From T3Sed10-213 sp012519365 (lineage in GTDB: Bacteria; Planctomycetota; Phycisphaerae; Sedimentisphaerales; Anaerohalosphaeraceae), in contig JAPXLV010000003.1 of assembly GCA_033809355.1 (NCBI GenBank), positions 1 through 64,000 on the forward strand: a DNA stretch of 64,000 nt. Reading direction: 5' to 3'. Every line of letters starts with the position of its first letter. Position 1 is the stretch's first letter. Below the pieces are notes generated by a model, which was not told the DNA's origin, did not search any database, and saw only the letters and a program-made list of their open reading frames with translations. This document shows, piece after piece, positions 35,368 to 44,252 of this stretch. The position numbers and the translations under genes were made by a program.

Positions 35368-38300
35368 TCAGTCAAGCAGCCACAGACTCGACAGAACCGA
35401 CCAATCATCTAAATCGACCGTCCCGTCTTCGGTCAAATCCGCACCGCCGCAGGGCGGAAAATCAACACAGTCCTCTCCCAGCCACTGTCCTACCAAACCT
35501 GCCAAATCATCCAGTCCTTTCTGGCCGGTGAACATATCCCACACATAAACCTCAAGCAGGGCCTGTGAAAATCGGTTTTGAGAATCCGTCGCTCGAAGGG
35601 TAAACGTATTCAGTCCCGTGTCGCCGTCCCGCGGGAGACCTGACAGCGTGCCGTCTGGGGCGACCTCAAGCCACGACGGCCCATCAACCTTCGAAATGGT
35701 AATCGATGTGTTCTCCAGCGAAGATACCCACGTCGAAGCAGAATCCTGATACGGTCGGCCTTCGATCGCATCTTTGCCCTGGATCCGATCTGTCGCAAAG
35801 GCCGGCGACCAATCATAGCCGTCTGCATATGGCATCAGATACCGACTCGGAATAAGCTGGCGGTCGATACCCGGCCCGCTCCAGGCCACAGAGACATGGT
35901 CACCGCCGCCACCTTCTTTATGCAGCGCACAGAGGTAATAGGCACGACCGGCATTCAGCTGATAGGCAGCGGACTTTTGAGTTCCGTACTTATCCCATTG
36001 TTGGTATGCCGTCCAGGCTGGCTCTCCATAGACACGAGCAATTCGGATCGCATTGGAAGGGGACGTCGTCGGGCTGAGCCACAACTCGGAATTGTCATCA
36101 CTTGCGATCCAGAACGTGTATTGACCACTTACCGGCGGAACCACAAAACCATGAATCCGGGATCCATAATTTTCATCCCAATTGGTCGGTCCATCCAGTG
36201 TGTTGAGAATTTCCACCCCATCGGGATTATTTGGATAACGGGCGTTGCTGGTCAAGTGCGTCACAAAATTGCCGGGAATATTGCGCCACGCTTCTCGCAA
36301 AACGCCTCCAAAACCGCTGCCGGTTGTAAACCTCCAGACCCGTCCGGGAATGACCGTGCCATTGGGCAGCACCGAGTCCACCCGCCAATAATAGCGGGTG
36401 TGTCGTTTCAGTGCATTGGGGCGATATGCCGGCGAGGACACGCGGCCTTGATACACGTGAGCGGATGTATCGGCTGCGGCAACCGCCTCGTAATCTGTAC
36501 CCAGATACACATCGTTGGCCACTGCCGAGGATCCCATAGCCCATTTCAGCACCACGGCTAAAAACATATCTTCAGCGCCGTCAAAGGGGTTCGGGCTTTC
36601 CGCGGCGCCGCCGGCGATAACATCTTCAATCTGAGCTTGCGATAAGGCAACGCTGTAAATTCGAACGTCATCGATTGCACCCTTAAAACTTCGGTCGGAA
36701 CGGCCCCAGTCCCTTCCGATGGCCGAACGGGCGGCAAAGGATTCCGGCCGATGCGAGCCGTAGTTGACGGCCTTTTTGAGTGTCGAACCGTCATAGGTAT
36801 AAAGGGTCGCTTTTGTCGGCTCAATAACCAGCCCGACAAACGTCGCCTGGTCGACCGGTGCGGTCAATCCGGAATCCCACGTCCAATAGGTATCATTCCA
36901 ATGATAGCCCAGACGGTTGTTGTTTTTGAAATTCAGATTGGCGGCACCGCCGTTGCGGCAGGAGAAAATCGCGGCATAGGGGGTCTGAATGCTGTCGGGG
37001 CGAACCCATGCGGTCATTGTCACAGTGTTGCTGGTGAAATTCAGCGGAGGCACTTCAACATAGTCATCCTCGCCGTCAAAGAGCAGCGAACGGCCGTATT
37101 TGCCCGAAATTGAGGCGGTATCAAACACAAAGCCACCTTTGAGCTTGCCGTGAGCCCCCTGAATCGTGGCATCATAGGCCGTATCGCCGCTGGTTTCATC
37201 CAGTTTCCAAAAGCCCCGCAATATCGGACTTGGAACATCGACTGTCACATGAGTATTCCCATGGTTAGTGCGACCGGTTGCATCGACAATCGTATATTGA
37301 AACTTATCGATGCCGATCTTGTTTTTCGGCGCGATATACAGCAACTGATCCCGCCCGTTGGGGCCGGTGCCCGGCGACAACTGAATCGTGCCGCCAAAGT
37401 CCGTCGTTTCAGGAAAATCGGCAATCGCGATCTGATCTCCATTTGCATCAAAATCATTGGCCAATACATCCAGCACCGTTGATTCCGTGGCCAAAACGGT
37501 AAACCGATCCAGATTTGCATAAGGCGGCAGCGGATAAGGGTATAGCCCGATGTTGCGAATATTAACCTGTTGATTGAGTTTGTTCTGGCGACAGCTCATA
37601 ATTTGCAAAAGTTCGGGGTTCGAAAACCGCGACAGCCCATAATTGTTGCCATTCATTACTGTTGCCCCTTCAATCTGGTCGCCCACCAAATCCGAAGATC
37701 CCAAATTGTGGCCGACCTCATGACGAGCCACATGCTGCCAGTTGTGATCATTGTTCCAGCCGTTAAAGGTGCGCCCCGCCCAATCGGTACCGCCATAATC
37801 GCAAACGAACGCTACCCCGCCGCCTACCGATCCGACAAACCCGATATGATGATGATCCACATCGGGGAACATAGCATTCCAATACGTATTGGCATTCCAC
37901 CAATCAATCCCCCATTGAGGGTCTGTCCGATCCAACCCTGCATTACTTGTGCGATAGACAACTTTGCCCAATTTGACTTCCAACAAGAGATCCCGCGTAT
38001 AAATCGCGTTAAAATGCGAGACGGCATTTTCCGCCTTGCGGACATAACTGGTCATATCAGAATAATGGATCGCGTTCATATATTCGACCAGCACGTCAAA
38101 TCCGATATCATGCTGGTAAACAGTCTTGTACAGGTTGCCCAAGCCGCCGGCTGATGCGGTAAATGACGCTCCGGGATACGGCAGCCCCGACGGCTGTCGG
38201 GGCTGCCCGTCAATCGGAATAAAGTTATTCACCGCCGTAGCCGTATCGTTTGTCTCATAAGGCGGATTATACCACCAGTCCGCGGCATTGCCCTTGAACA

Positions 38301-38643
38301 CATGATATCGCAGGTCCCCGTTGGGCAGCAGTGTCGCCTCCACATAACTGTCCGGCTCCTCTTCGCACCACCCGCGATAAGTCCGTACCGGTCCGGCATC
38401 AATCGGCAATTGCGTTACCCCATCCTCAGCCAATAAAATGGCTTCAAAATTCGACCCGCGATGGGACACACGTTCCAGATTAAAGGTACGAATTTCGCCG
38501 TTTCGCAGCACAGTTCCGCGAAGTGTTTCAGGCGGATTGGCCGGATCCACCTCGACCGCCGGCGTCAGCCCCTGAACACTGAACACGGTCAACAAAACCG
38601 CCGTTATAAAACTGCCTGTCTTGCCTCTATTTTCTTTTCTCAT
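35368..38643 (-). CDS. Secreted multidomain metzincin metalloprotease with LamG, PA14 and dockerin-like parts
   Basis: 1091 residues. Zinc protease of the reprolysin-like metzincin group: HEVGHNLGSSD gives zinc ligands His308, His312 and Asp318 with catalytic Glu309, and IMSC further on is a plausible Met-turn. Order: signal peptide (about 1-30), propeptide-like region (about 31-160), protease (about 165-370), a cadherin/Ig-like segment with NDFDANGDQI (about 385-470), LamG (about 480-650), fibronectin-like segment (RYYWRVDSVLPNGT), PA14-like domain (about 760-900, YTFWIASDDNSELWLS), a putative Ig segment (GPSWLEVAPDGTLSGLP) and a dockerin-like end (DLTEDGTVDLDDW). Sugar-binding parts on a protease suggest a glycoprotein substrate; this is inference. 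ATG 38643 was chosen for the signal peptide. An unusual inverted-repeat structure lies 59-107 bases upstream. Confidence 0.88.
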   Translation of the reverse strand: MRKENRGKTGSFITAVLLTVFSVQGLTPAVEVDPANPPETLRGTVLRNGEIRTFNLERVSHRGSNFEAILLAEDGVTQLPIDAGPVRTYRGWCEEEPDSYVEATLLPNGDLRYHVFKGNAADWWYNPPYETNDTATAVNNFIPIDGQPRQPSGLPYPGASFTASAGGLGNLYKTVYQHDIGFDVLVEYMNAIHYSDMTSYVRKAENAVSHFNAIYTRDLLLEVKLGKVVYRTSNAGLDRTDPQWGIDWWNANTYWNAMFPDVDHHHIGFVGSVGGGVAFVCDYGGTDWAGRTFNGWNNDHNWQHVARHEVGHNLGSSDLVGDQIEGATVMNGNNYGLSRFSNPELLQIMSCRQNKLNQQVNIRNIGLYPYPLPPYANLDRFTVLATESTVLDVLANDFDANGDQIAIADFPETTDFGGTIQLSPGTGPNGRDQLLYIAPKNKIGIDKFQYTIVDATGRTNHGNTHVTVDVPSPILRGFWKLDETSGDTAYDATIQGAHGKLKGGFVFDTASISGKYGRSLLFDGEDDYVEVPPLNFTSNTVTMTAWVRPDSIQTPYAAIFSCRNGGAANLNFKNNNRLGYHWNDTYWTWDSGLTAPVDQATFVGLVIEPTKATLYTYDGSTLKKAVNYGSHRPESFAARSAIGRDWGRSDRSFKGAIDDVRIYSVALSQAQIEDVIAGGAAESPNPFDGAEDMFLAVVLKWAMGSSAVANDVYLGTDYEAVAAADTSAHVYQGRVSSPAYRPNALKRHTRYYWRVDSVLPNGTVIPGRVWRFTTGSGFGGVLREAWRNIPGNFVTHLTSNARYPNNPDGVEILNTLDGPTNWDENYGSRIHGFVVPPVSGQYTFWIASDDNSELWLSPTTSPSNAIRIARVYGEPAWTAYQQWDKYGTQKSAAYQLNAGRAYYLCALHKEGGGGDHVSVAWSGPGIDRQLIPSRYLMPYADGYDWSPAFATDRIQGKDAIEGRPYQDSASTWVSSLENTSITISKVDGPSWLEVAPDGTLSGLPRDGDTGLNTFTLRATDSQNRFSQALLEVYVWDMFTGQKGLDDLAGLVGQWLGEDCVDFPPCGGADLTEDGTVDLDDWSVLSSLWLLD

Positions 38644-38701
38644 CTCAACAGTCTCCGAAACCTTATTATCAAAAAGCGATACGTTCAGCCCCCCCTGCAA
38701 T

Positions 38702-38750
38702 ATCGTACTGTAAAAGATACAGGGGCTGCCCTCATACGATTCTTTTACAG
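38702..38750 (-). other. Interleaved inverted repeats upstream of the protease gene, possible RNA pseudoknot
   Basis: Two perfect inverted repeats are interlocked: ATCGTA (38702) pairs with TACGAT (38734), and CTGTAAAAGA (38708) pairs with TCTTTTACAG (38741). The order 1-2-1'-2' cannot form nested hairpins but can form an H-type pseudoknot; a small AGGG/CCCT hairpin sits in the loop. It is in the presumed leader of the protease mRNA. Confidence 0.5.
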
Positions 38751-38802
38751 CCTTATCTTGCCATCATCGCATCTCCTTTCATGCTCCATTCACGATTCGA
38801 GT

Positions 38803-39993
38803 TCATTTGCAAAGTCCCAGGGCGTTGCCCACTTGCTGAAATTTTTCGATCGCCATATCCAAATCGTCCTGACTATGCGCCGCGGAGATTTGTGTGCGAA
38901 TCCGCGCCTTGCCCTGGGGCACCACCGGATATGCAAAGGCGATCACGTAAACCCCCTCTTTCAGCAGCCGCTCGGCCATCTGTTGCGCCGTGACTGCGTC
39001 GCCCAGCATCACCGGCACGATAGGATGCTCGCCGGGCAGAACACGCAAGCCGGTTTTTTGAATCTGTGATCGAAAATAGGCCGTATTGCGATGCAGTTTG
39101 TCCAGCAAGGCAGGCGATTCGCTGAGCAAGTCAAATGCCTTTAGCGAGGCACACACAATCGCCGGTGCCAGGGTGTTGGAAAACAAATACGGCCGGCTTC
39201 GCTGACGCAGCAAATCGACAATTTCTTTTCGCCCTGTTGTAAATCCGCCGCTGGCCCCGCCCAGCGCCTTTCCGAACGTCCCGGTGATGATATCCACCCG
39301 CCCCATAACATCCCGATACTCCGGCGTGCCGCGTCCGGTCCTGCCGATTACGCCGGCAGCATGGCAATCATCGATCATCACCAACGCATCATAACAATCG
39401 GCCAACTCACATATTGCGTCCAGCGGCGCCACATAGCCATCCATCGAAAAAACGCCGTCGGTAGCAATCAGCCGAAACCGCGCGTTACGGGCGTCTTTGA
39501 GTTTGGCTTCCAGATCCTTCATATCGCAGTTTTTATACCGAAACCGCTGAGCCTTGCACAACCGAATGCCATCGATAATGCTGGCGTGGTTAAGCTCATC
39601 GCTGATGACCGCATCCTCAGAGCCAAGCAGTGTTTCAAACAGCCCTCCGTTGGCATCAAAACAACTGCTGTACAAAATGGTATCTTCCGTGCCGAAAAAC
39701 GTGCTGACTTTTTGTTCGAGGTCTTTATGAATCTTCTGGGTTCCGCAGATAAATCGAACCGACGACAGGCCGTAACCCCACGTATCATAGCTGTCTTTGG
39801 CGGCCTGTATAATCGCCGGATGATCGGCCAGCCCCAAATAGTTGTTGGCACACAAATTCAAGACCGAACGGCCCGACGCAACCGTGACTCGATTTTTCTG
39901 CGGACTGGTTAATACCCGCTCGGTTTTGAACAGGCCGGCTTGGCGCATCTGTTCAAGCTGCTCACAAATAGACGATTTCATCTTGCCAAACAT
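38803..39993 (-). CDS. kbl: Glycine C-acetyltransferase (2-amino-3-ketobutyrate CoA ligase)
   Basis: 396 residues, PLP-dependent alpha-oxoamine synthase. Splits 2-amino-3-oxobutyrate with CoA into glycine and acetyl-CoA, the second step of threonine breakdown. Seen: the PLP lysine in GTFGKALGGASGG, DDCHAAGVIG for the cofactor aspartate and histidine, LCANNYLGLADHP near the N-terminus, and family length (398 in E. coli). The partner gene tdh lies 22 bases upstream, making a tdh-kbl unit. Serine palmitoyltransferase or KBL-like synthases share the fold, but the tdh neighbour settles the role. Confidence 0.93.
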   Translation of the reverse strand: MFGKMKSSICEQLEQMRQAGLFKTERVLTSPQKNRVTVASGRSVLNLCANNYLGLADHPAIIQAAKDSYDTWGYGLSSVRFICGTQKIHKDLEQKVSTFFGTEDTILYSSCFDANGGLFETLLGSEDAVISDELNHASIIDGIRLCKAQRFRYKNCDMKDLEAKLKDARNARFRLIATDGVFSMDGYVAPLDAICELADCYDALVMIDDCHAAGVIGRTGRGTPEYRDVMGRVDIITGTFGKALGGASGGFTTGRKEIVDLLRQRSRPYLFSNTLAPAIVCASLKAFDLLSESPALLDKLHRNTAYFRSQIQKTGLRVLPGEHPIVPVMLGDAVTAQQMAERLLKEGVYVIAFAYPVVPQGKARIRTQISAAHSQDDLDMAIEKFQQVGNALGLCK

Positions 39994-40015
39994 CGCTCTG
40001 GTCTCCGCTTTTGAT

Positions 40016-41041
40016 TTACTCGGCCCAATTCAGGATCACCTTACACGCCTTGCCGGACAGCATCGCCGAAAAACCTTTTTCATATTCCGTATAATGAAAG
40101 CGATGCGTAATCAGCGGTGAAATGTCCAGCCCGCCCTGAATCAGCATTGTGGTGTTGTACCATGTTTCATACATCAGACGCCCATAAATGCCTTTCAGAG
40201 TCAGCCCGTTGAAAATCACCAGCCCCCAGTCCACCTCCGTCGGCGGCAAAATACCCAGCAAAGCGATCTTGCCCCCGTGGGCCATCGAAGCCAGCATCTC
40301 CTTCAGGGCATCGGGACTGCCGGACATCTCCATCCCTACATCAAAGCCTTCTTTCATCCCCAATTCATTCTGCACCGCCGCCAGCGATTCGGTGCGCGGA
40401 TCGATCGTTTTGGTGGCGCCCATTTTGCGGGCCAGGGCCAGGCGGTCCGGGTTGATATCGGTCACCACAATGTAGCGGGCACCGATTTGACGAACCACCA
40501 CTGTGGCCATACAACCGATCGGCCCGGCGCCGGTGATCAGCACATCCTCGCCGACGACGGTGTAGGTCAGCGCGGTATGCACCGCATTGCCCAACGGGTC
40601 AAAACAACTCAGCACCTCCAAATCGATTGACGTATCACAGTACCAGACATTGGTAACCGGCACAGCAATATATTCGGCAAACGCTCCGTCTCGGTTAACG
40701 CCGATACCCTGAGGCGAATGGCACAAATGCCTCCGCCCGGCCAGACAATTGCGGCACCGCCCGCACACCACATGCCCTTCGGCACTGACAATGTCACCGA
40801 TTTTGAAATCGTGAACATTGCTGCCCATTTCCACGATACGTCCCACGAACTCATGCCCAATGACCAACGGCGTTCGGATGGTTTTTTGTGCCCACGGATC
40901 CCACTTGTAAATATGCACATCTGTCCCGCAAATAGAGGTTTTGAGGACTTGAATCAAGACATCATTGATGCCAATCCTGGGTACCGGAACATCGTCCAGC
41001 CATAATCCCTCTTTGGCTTCTTTTTTGACCAATGCTTTCAT
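40016..41041 (-). CDS. tdh: L-threonine 3-dehydrogenase
   Basis: 341 residues, the same length as E. coli Tdh. Zinc-dependent medium-chain dehydrogenase that oxidises threonine to 2-amino-3-oxobutyrate with NAD+. Seen: the catalytic zinc cysteine and histidine in CGTDVHIYKWD and GHEFVG; structural zinc cysteines in CGRCRNCLAGRRHLC; and the NAD-binding GAGPIGCMA with an acidic residue in VVTDINPDRL. ATG 41041 with AGGTGACG upstream is preferred to a GTG six bases earlier. Together with kbl it converts threonine to glycine and acetyl-CoA. Confidence 0.94.
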   Translation of the reverse strand: MKALVKKEAKEGLWLDDVPVPRIGINDVLIQVLKTSICGTDVHIYKWDPWAQKTIRTPLVIGHEFVGRIVEMGSNVHDFKIGDIVSAEGHVVCGRCRNCLAGRRHLCHSPQGIGVNRDGAFAEYIAVPVTNVWYCDTSIDLEVLSCFDPLGNAVHTALTYTVVGEDVLITGAGPIGCMATVVVRQIGARYIVVTDINPDRLALARKMGATKTIDPRTESLAAVQNELGMKEGFDVGMEMSGSPDALKEMLASMAHGGKIALLGILPPTEVDWGLVIFNGLTLKGIYGRLMYETWYNTTMLIQGGLDISPLITHRFHYTEYEKGFSAMLSGKACKVILNWAE

Positions 41042-41130
41042 CGTCACCTGCTTTCAAAAAAAGTGTTCAGTTCCGTAAAACCCTCTCAAAGAGTGTTCCA
41101 CTATATCTGCCGATTGAAGACAATCAAAGT

Positions 41131-41850
41131 TCACTGAAATTCGAGCCTTCCAAAACAATCCGGCCGATGAAAATCCGGAAAAGCAGTTAACACGGGCGAC
41201 CAACTGAGCCAATGCGGTCGGGAGCAGTCATCGGCACACTTGTTAAAATTGGCACGCCACACCACCCCCGGCCGCGGCTGCTCAACCGCCGCGTAGTGTC
41301 GCAGGATCGCCACCGGCAACGCACATTCTACAGTCCAGACCACAGGCGTTTGAATCTCGGAAGGTATCGCCCGGTGAGCCATAGAGGCGGCCACTCTGAT
41401 TTGCCCGCAATCGTTCTTGTCCACATAGCGAATACGATCGTTTGGCGCCGCTTGATACCGCATCAGTAAAGTCCCGATGCAATTGATTTCAAGGTTAAAA
41501 TACCCCTTTGACAAGTCGCACTGCGGCGTAAAGAAAAACTCCACACAACTGTCCTTCCAGACCTCCCCGTGCGTGTCCATCGCAACCGCCCGCACAAATT
41601 GATCGGCCGTCTGAAAGAGTACATATACAAAATCATCGTCATAACGCACCTTAACGTGCGTCCTCGGACAATGTGACCCTGTTTTCGGCTGAGCACAGGC
41701 AATCTCCAACGCCGCAGTCTGCTGCCAAACAGGCTTTTCAACATCCCCATTGACAGGAATCGGATGCGGTGTTTTGAAAACACGATACGTCTTGGCCGCA
41801 GGATGCGAATCCTGACCGGTCGATCGGATTGAACTGGGCTGCTCTGTCAT
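41131..41850 (-). CDS. CBM9-like carbohydrate-binding protein
   Basis: 239 residues. Consists almost entirely of a CBM9-like beta-sandwich: PVNGDVEKPVWQQTA, RYDDDFVYVLFQTAD, WKDSCVEFFFTP, YFNLEINCIGTLL and WRANFNKCADD are typical of the family's intact-domain hypotheticals. No signal peptide is seen with the chosen ATG (41850), nor with the longer frame from 41892, so it may be cytoplasmic, which is odd for a glycan binder. It is the last gene of the HexNAc operon, 85 bases after the symporter. Function unknown; sugar recognition is inferred from the family. Confidence 0.75.
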   Translation of the reverse strand: MTEQPSSIRSTGQDSHPAAKTYRVFKTPHPIPVNGDVEKPVWQQTAALEIACAQPKTGSHCPRTHVKVRYDDDFVYVLFQTADQFVRAVAMDTHGEVWKDSCVEFFFTPQCDLSKGYFNLEINCIGTLLMRYQAAPNDRIRYVDKNDCGQIRVAASMAHRAIPSEIQTPVVWTVECALPVAILRHYAAVEQPRPGVVWRANFNKCADDCSRPHWLSWSPVLTAFPDFHRPDCFGRLEFQ

Positions 41851-41935
41851 CAGTCGCCTGTTCCGTTTTGCCCGGACCCCTGTAGCCGGCATACTTCAAG
41901 CCGTGCAGACACCGGCCGGCCGGCCAAAAGCGGGG

Positions 41936-44224
41936 TTAAATGTCTTCTGCCTTTTCGGCCAAGGTCTCAATACCGATTTTGCCGAGTGACTTAAACAATA
42001 CAATCGTCGCAATCAGCGCAACCCCGGACAGCACAAAGCCCCACATCAGGTTGCCATAGACAAAATTGCCCACCGCAAACAGCGACGAATAGATCACCAC
42101 ACATCCGAGAAAGACGCACAAAATCTGATAAGGCATCTTCCAGTCGCCGATGGCATTTTTCTGGTCAATCTCCACACCCTCGGCCCGAGCTTCCAGTACC
42201 ACCTTGCGCCACCCCGGCCCGCCGGGATGACATAGGCGGTAAAAATTGCGCAACGTTTCTTTATCGACCGGCCTGGTCAAAAAAGTTGCCGCCAGCCATA
42301 CCGCCGTTACAACGCCCACGCAAGCCAGAAGCTGCGCCGAAAACTTCAACTTATTCAGATCAGGATGAAAAATATAAAGGGTGTTGCCTTTAACGACCCC
42401 GTCGAAAGAGACGGCTATCTCCTCCGCAGTGGCTGCCTCAAGCAAACCGAGTCGGGCCCGACGTTTATTTTCACGCTCTAACTCCGCTGCCCGTTGAGCC
42501 TGGACAAACGCATCCAGCTTGTCCTGCCAGGGTTTTCCGGTCATGGCCTCAACCAAAACCGGCACCGACGCGGCTGCGCGTAACTGTTCCAGTTCCTGCA
42601 AGGTGGCATCATAACGTGCCCGCGCTGCATCGCGGGCCTCGGGGCCTTGTTCTTTGGCCCTGCGCCACACCTGCACAAGGGTTTCAAGCTCGGTTTGAAC
42701 CTCGTCAATCCGGTTTTGATACTCCTGTTGCCGGGTTTTTACAAAGTTAACCGTCTGGGCATCATCTATCGCAAACACACGATCCTGAACAATCGAGCTG
42801 TCCACATACCACTTAATCGTCCCTTTATCACCAACCCACAACACCACCCAACAGGCCATAATCGTCGCGGCAACCATCGCGATAATCTCCGTCCAGGCAT
42901 TGATCCGCCACCAGAACCACCGCAGCAGATAAATCGCCCCCGTCCCTGCCCCGGATAAGAGCAAAATCTCAAACGCCTGATTGGCATCTTCCAAAAAAGT
43001 CAACGCCAGAAAACCGGCAATCACCATCAGCATCACCGTGCAGATCCGACCGGCAAGCACCAATTCCTTTTCAGAGGCGTTGGGCTTCATAAAGCGTTTA
43101 TACCAATCGTTGACCACATAGGACGCCCCCCAGTTCAGATGGGTGCCGATGGTGGACATATAAGCGGCAATCAGCGAGGCCACCACCAATCCCAGCAGTC
43201 CCGGCCCCAGTTTGGAAATCATCACCGGATAGGCGATATCGTGCCGCAAATAAGTCGGGTCAATGCTGGGAAATTCCGATTTGATGCTTTCCAATGACGG
43301 ATAGACCACTATTGAGGCCAGCGCCACAATAATCCAGGGCCACGGACGCATCGCATAATGCATAAAATTAAAAAACAACGTCGCCCCGATGGCGTTCTTC
43401 TCATCCTTGGCCGCAAGCATCCGCTGGGCAATATAGCCGCCCCCGCCGGGTTCAGCGCCCGGATACCACACACTCCACCACTGAACCGCTACGGGAATCA
43501 GCAGAAGCGGCACCCACGCCAGCCAATTCGAAAAATCCGGCATCCAGTTTAATCTCCCCGCCACATCCGGATGGGCCAACAGTGCGTGCAATCCGCCGAC
43601 CTCCGGCTGCTTGCACGCGATCACCGCCGCATAGACTGCTCCGAACATTGCCACCGAATACTGAAAAAAGTCCGCCCAGATACAACTCTTAATGCCGCCG
43701 GCCGTAGCGTAGATGACCACGCCGGCAGATCCCACCACCACCGCCACCCACGGCTTGACATCAAAAATCACCTGTCCAATTTTGATTGCCGCCAGCGTGA
43801 CCGTACCCATAATCAGACAGTTAAAAAATATCCCCAGATACAGCGAGCGAAATCCGCGGATAAAAGCCGCGCTTTTGCCGCTGTAGCGTAGCTCGTAAAA
43901 CTCCAGATCCGTCATCACCTGCGACCGACGCCACAACTGGGCATAGATAAACACCGTCACCATACCGGTAATCAGAAACGCCCACCAGCCCCAGTTGGCC
44001 ACCACCCCTTCGCCGCGTACCATCCCCGTCACCAAATTGGGTGTATCACAGGAAAACGTACAGGCCACCATCGAAACACCCAGCAGCCACCACGGCATAC
44101 TGCGGCCGCCCAAAAAGAACTCCGCCGAACTGCGGCCGGCGGTTTTGGACACAATCAGCCCAATGGCGATAATCGCCGCAAAAAAGACCACAAGAATCAA
44201 CCAGTCTATCCCTGCCAGTGCCAT
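41936..44224 (-). CDS. Sodium:solute symporter with a large helical insertion, probable HexNAc transporter
   Basis: 762 residues, integral membrane protein of the SSS family, probably importing a sugar released by the hexosaminidases. Helices run from about residue 5; GRSMPWWLLGVSMVACTFSCDTPN is a family-like first repeat. After about residue 480 the protein has a hydrophilic, coiled-coil-prone stretch of about 150 residues (TRQQEYQNRIDEVQTELETLVQ and RAAELERENKRRARL) before the final membrane segments (about 640-760). Most family members are 500-600 residues, so this insertion is unusual. Substrate is inferred from the neighbouring genes, which process HexNAc. ATG 44224 with GGGAAG upstream. 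Confidence 0.85.
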   Translation of the reverse strand: MALAGIDWLILVVFFAAIIAIGLIVSKTAGRSSAEFFLGGRSMPWWLLGVSMVACTFSCDTPNLVTGMVRGEGVVANWGWWAFLITGMVTVFIYAQLWRRSQVMTDLEFYELRYSGKSAAFIRGFRSLYLGIFFNCLIMGTVTLAAIKIGQVIFDVKPWVAVVVGSAGVVIYATAGGIKSCIWADFFQYSVAMFGAVYAAVIACKQPEVGGLHALLAHPDVAGRLNWMPDFSNWLAWVPLLLIPVAVQWWSVWYPGAEPGGGGYIAQRMLAAKDEKNAIGATLFFNFMHYAMRPWPWIIVALASIVVYPSLESIKSEFPSIDPTYLRHDIAYPVMISKLGPGLLGLVVASLIAAYMSTIGTHLNWGASYVVNDWYKRFMKPNASEKELVLAGRICTVMLMVIAGFLALTFLEDANQAFEILLLSGAGTGAIYLLRWFWWRINAWTEIIAMVAATIMACWVVLWVGDKGTIKWYVDSSIVQDRVFAIDDAQTVNFVKTRQQEYQNRIDEVQTELETLVQVWRRAKEQGPEARDAARARYDATLQELEQLRAAASVPVLVEAMTGKPWQDKLDAFVQAQRAAELERENKRRARLGLLEAATAEEIAVSFDGVVKGNTLYIFHPDLNKLKFSAQLLACVGVVTAVWLAATFLTRPVDKETLRNFYRLCHPGGPGWRKVVLEARAEGVEIDQKNAIGDWKMPYQILCVFLGCVVIYSSLFAVGNFVYGNLMWGFVLSGVALIATIVLFKSLGKIGIETLAEKAEDI

Positions 44225-44252
44225 ACAGACTTCCCTTTTCTAATGATTGTTT

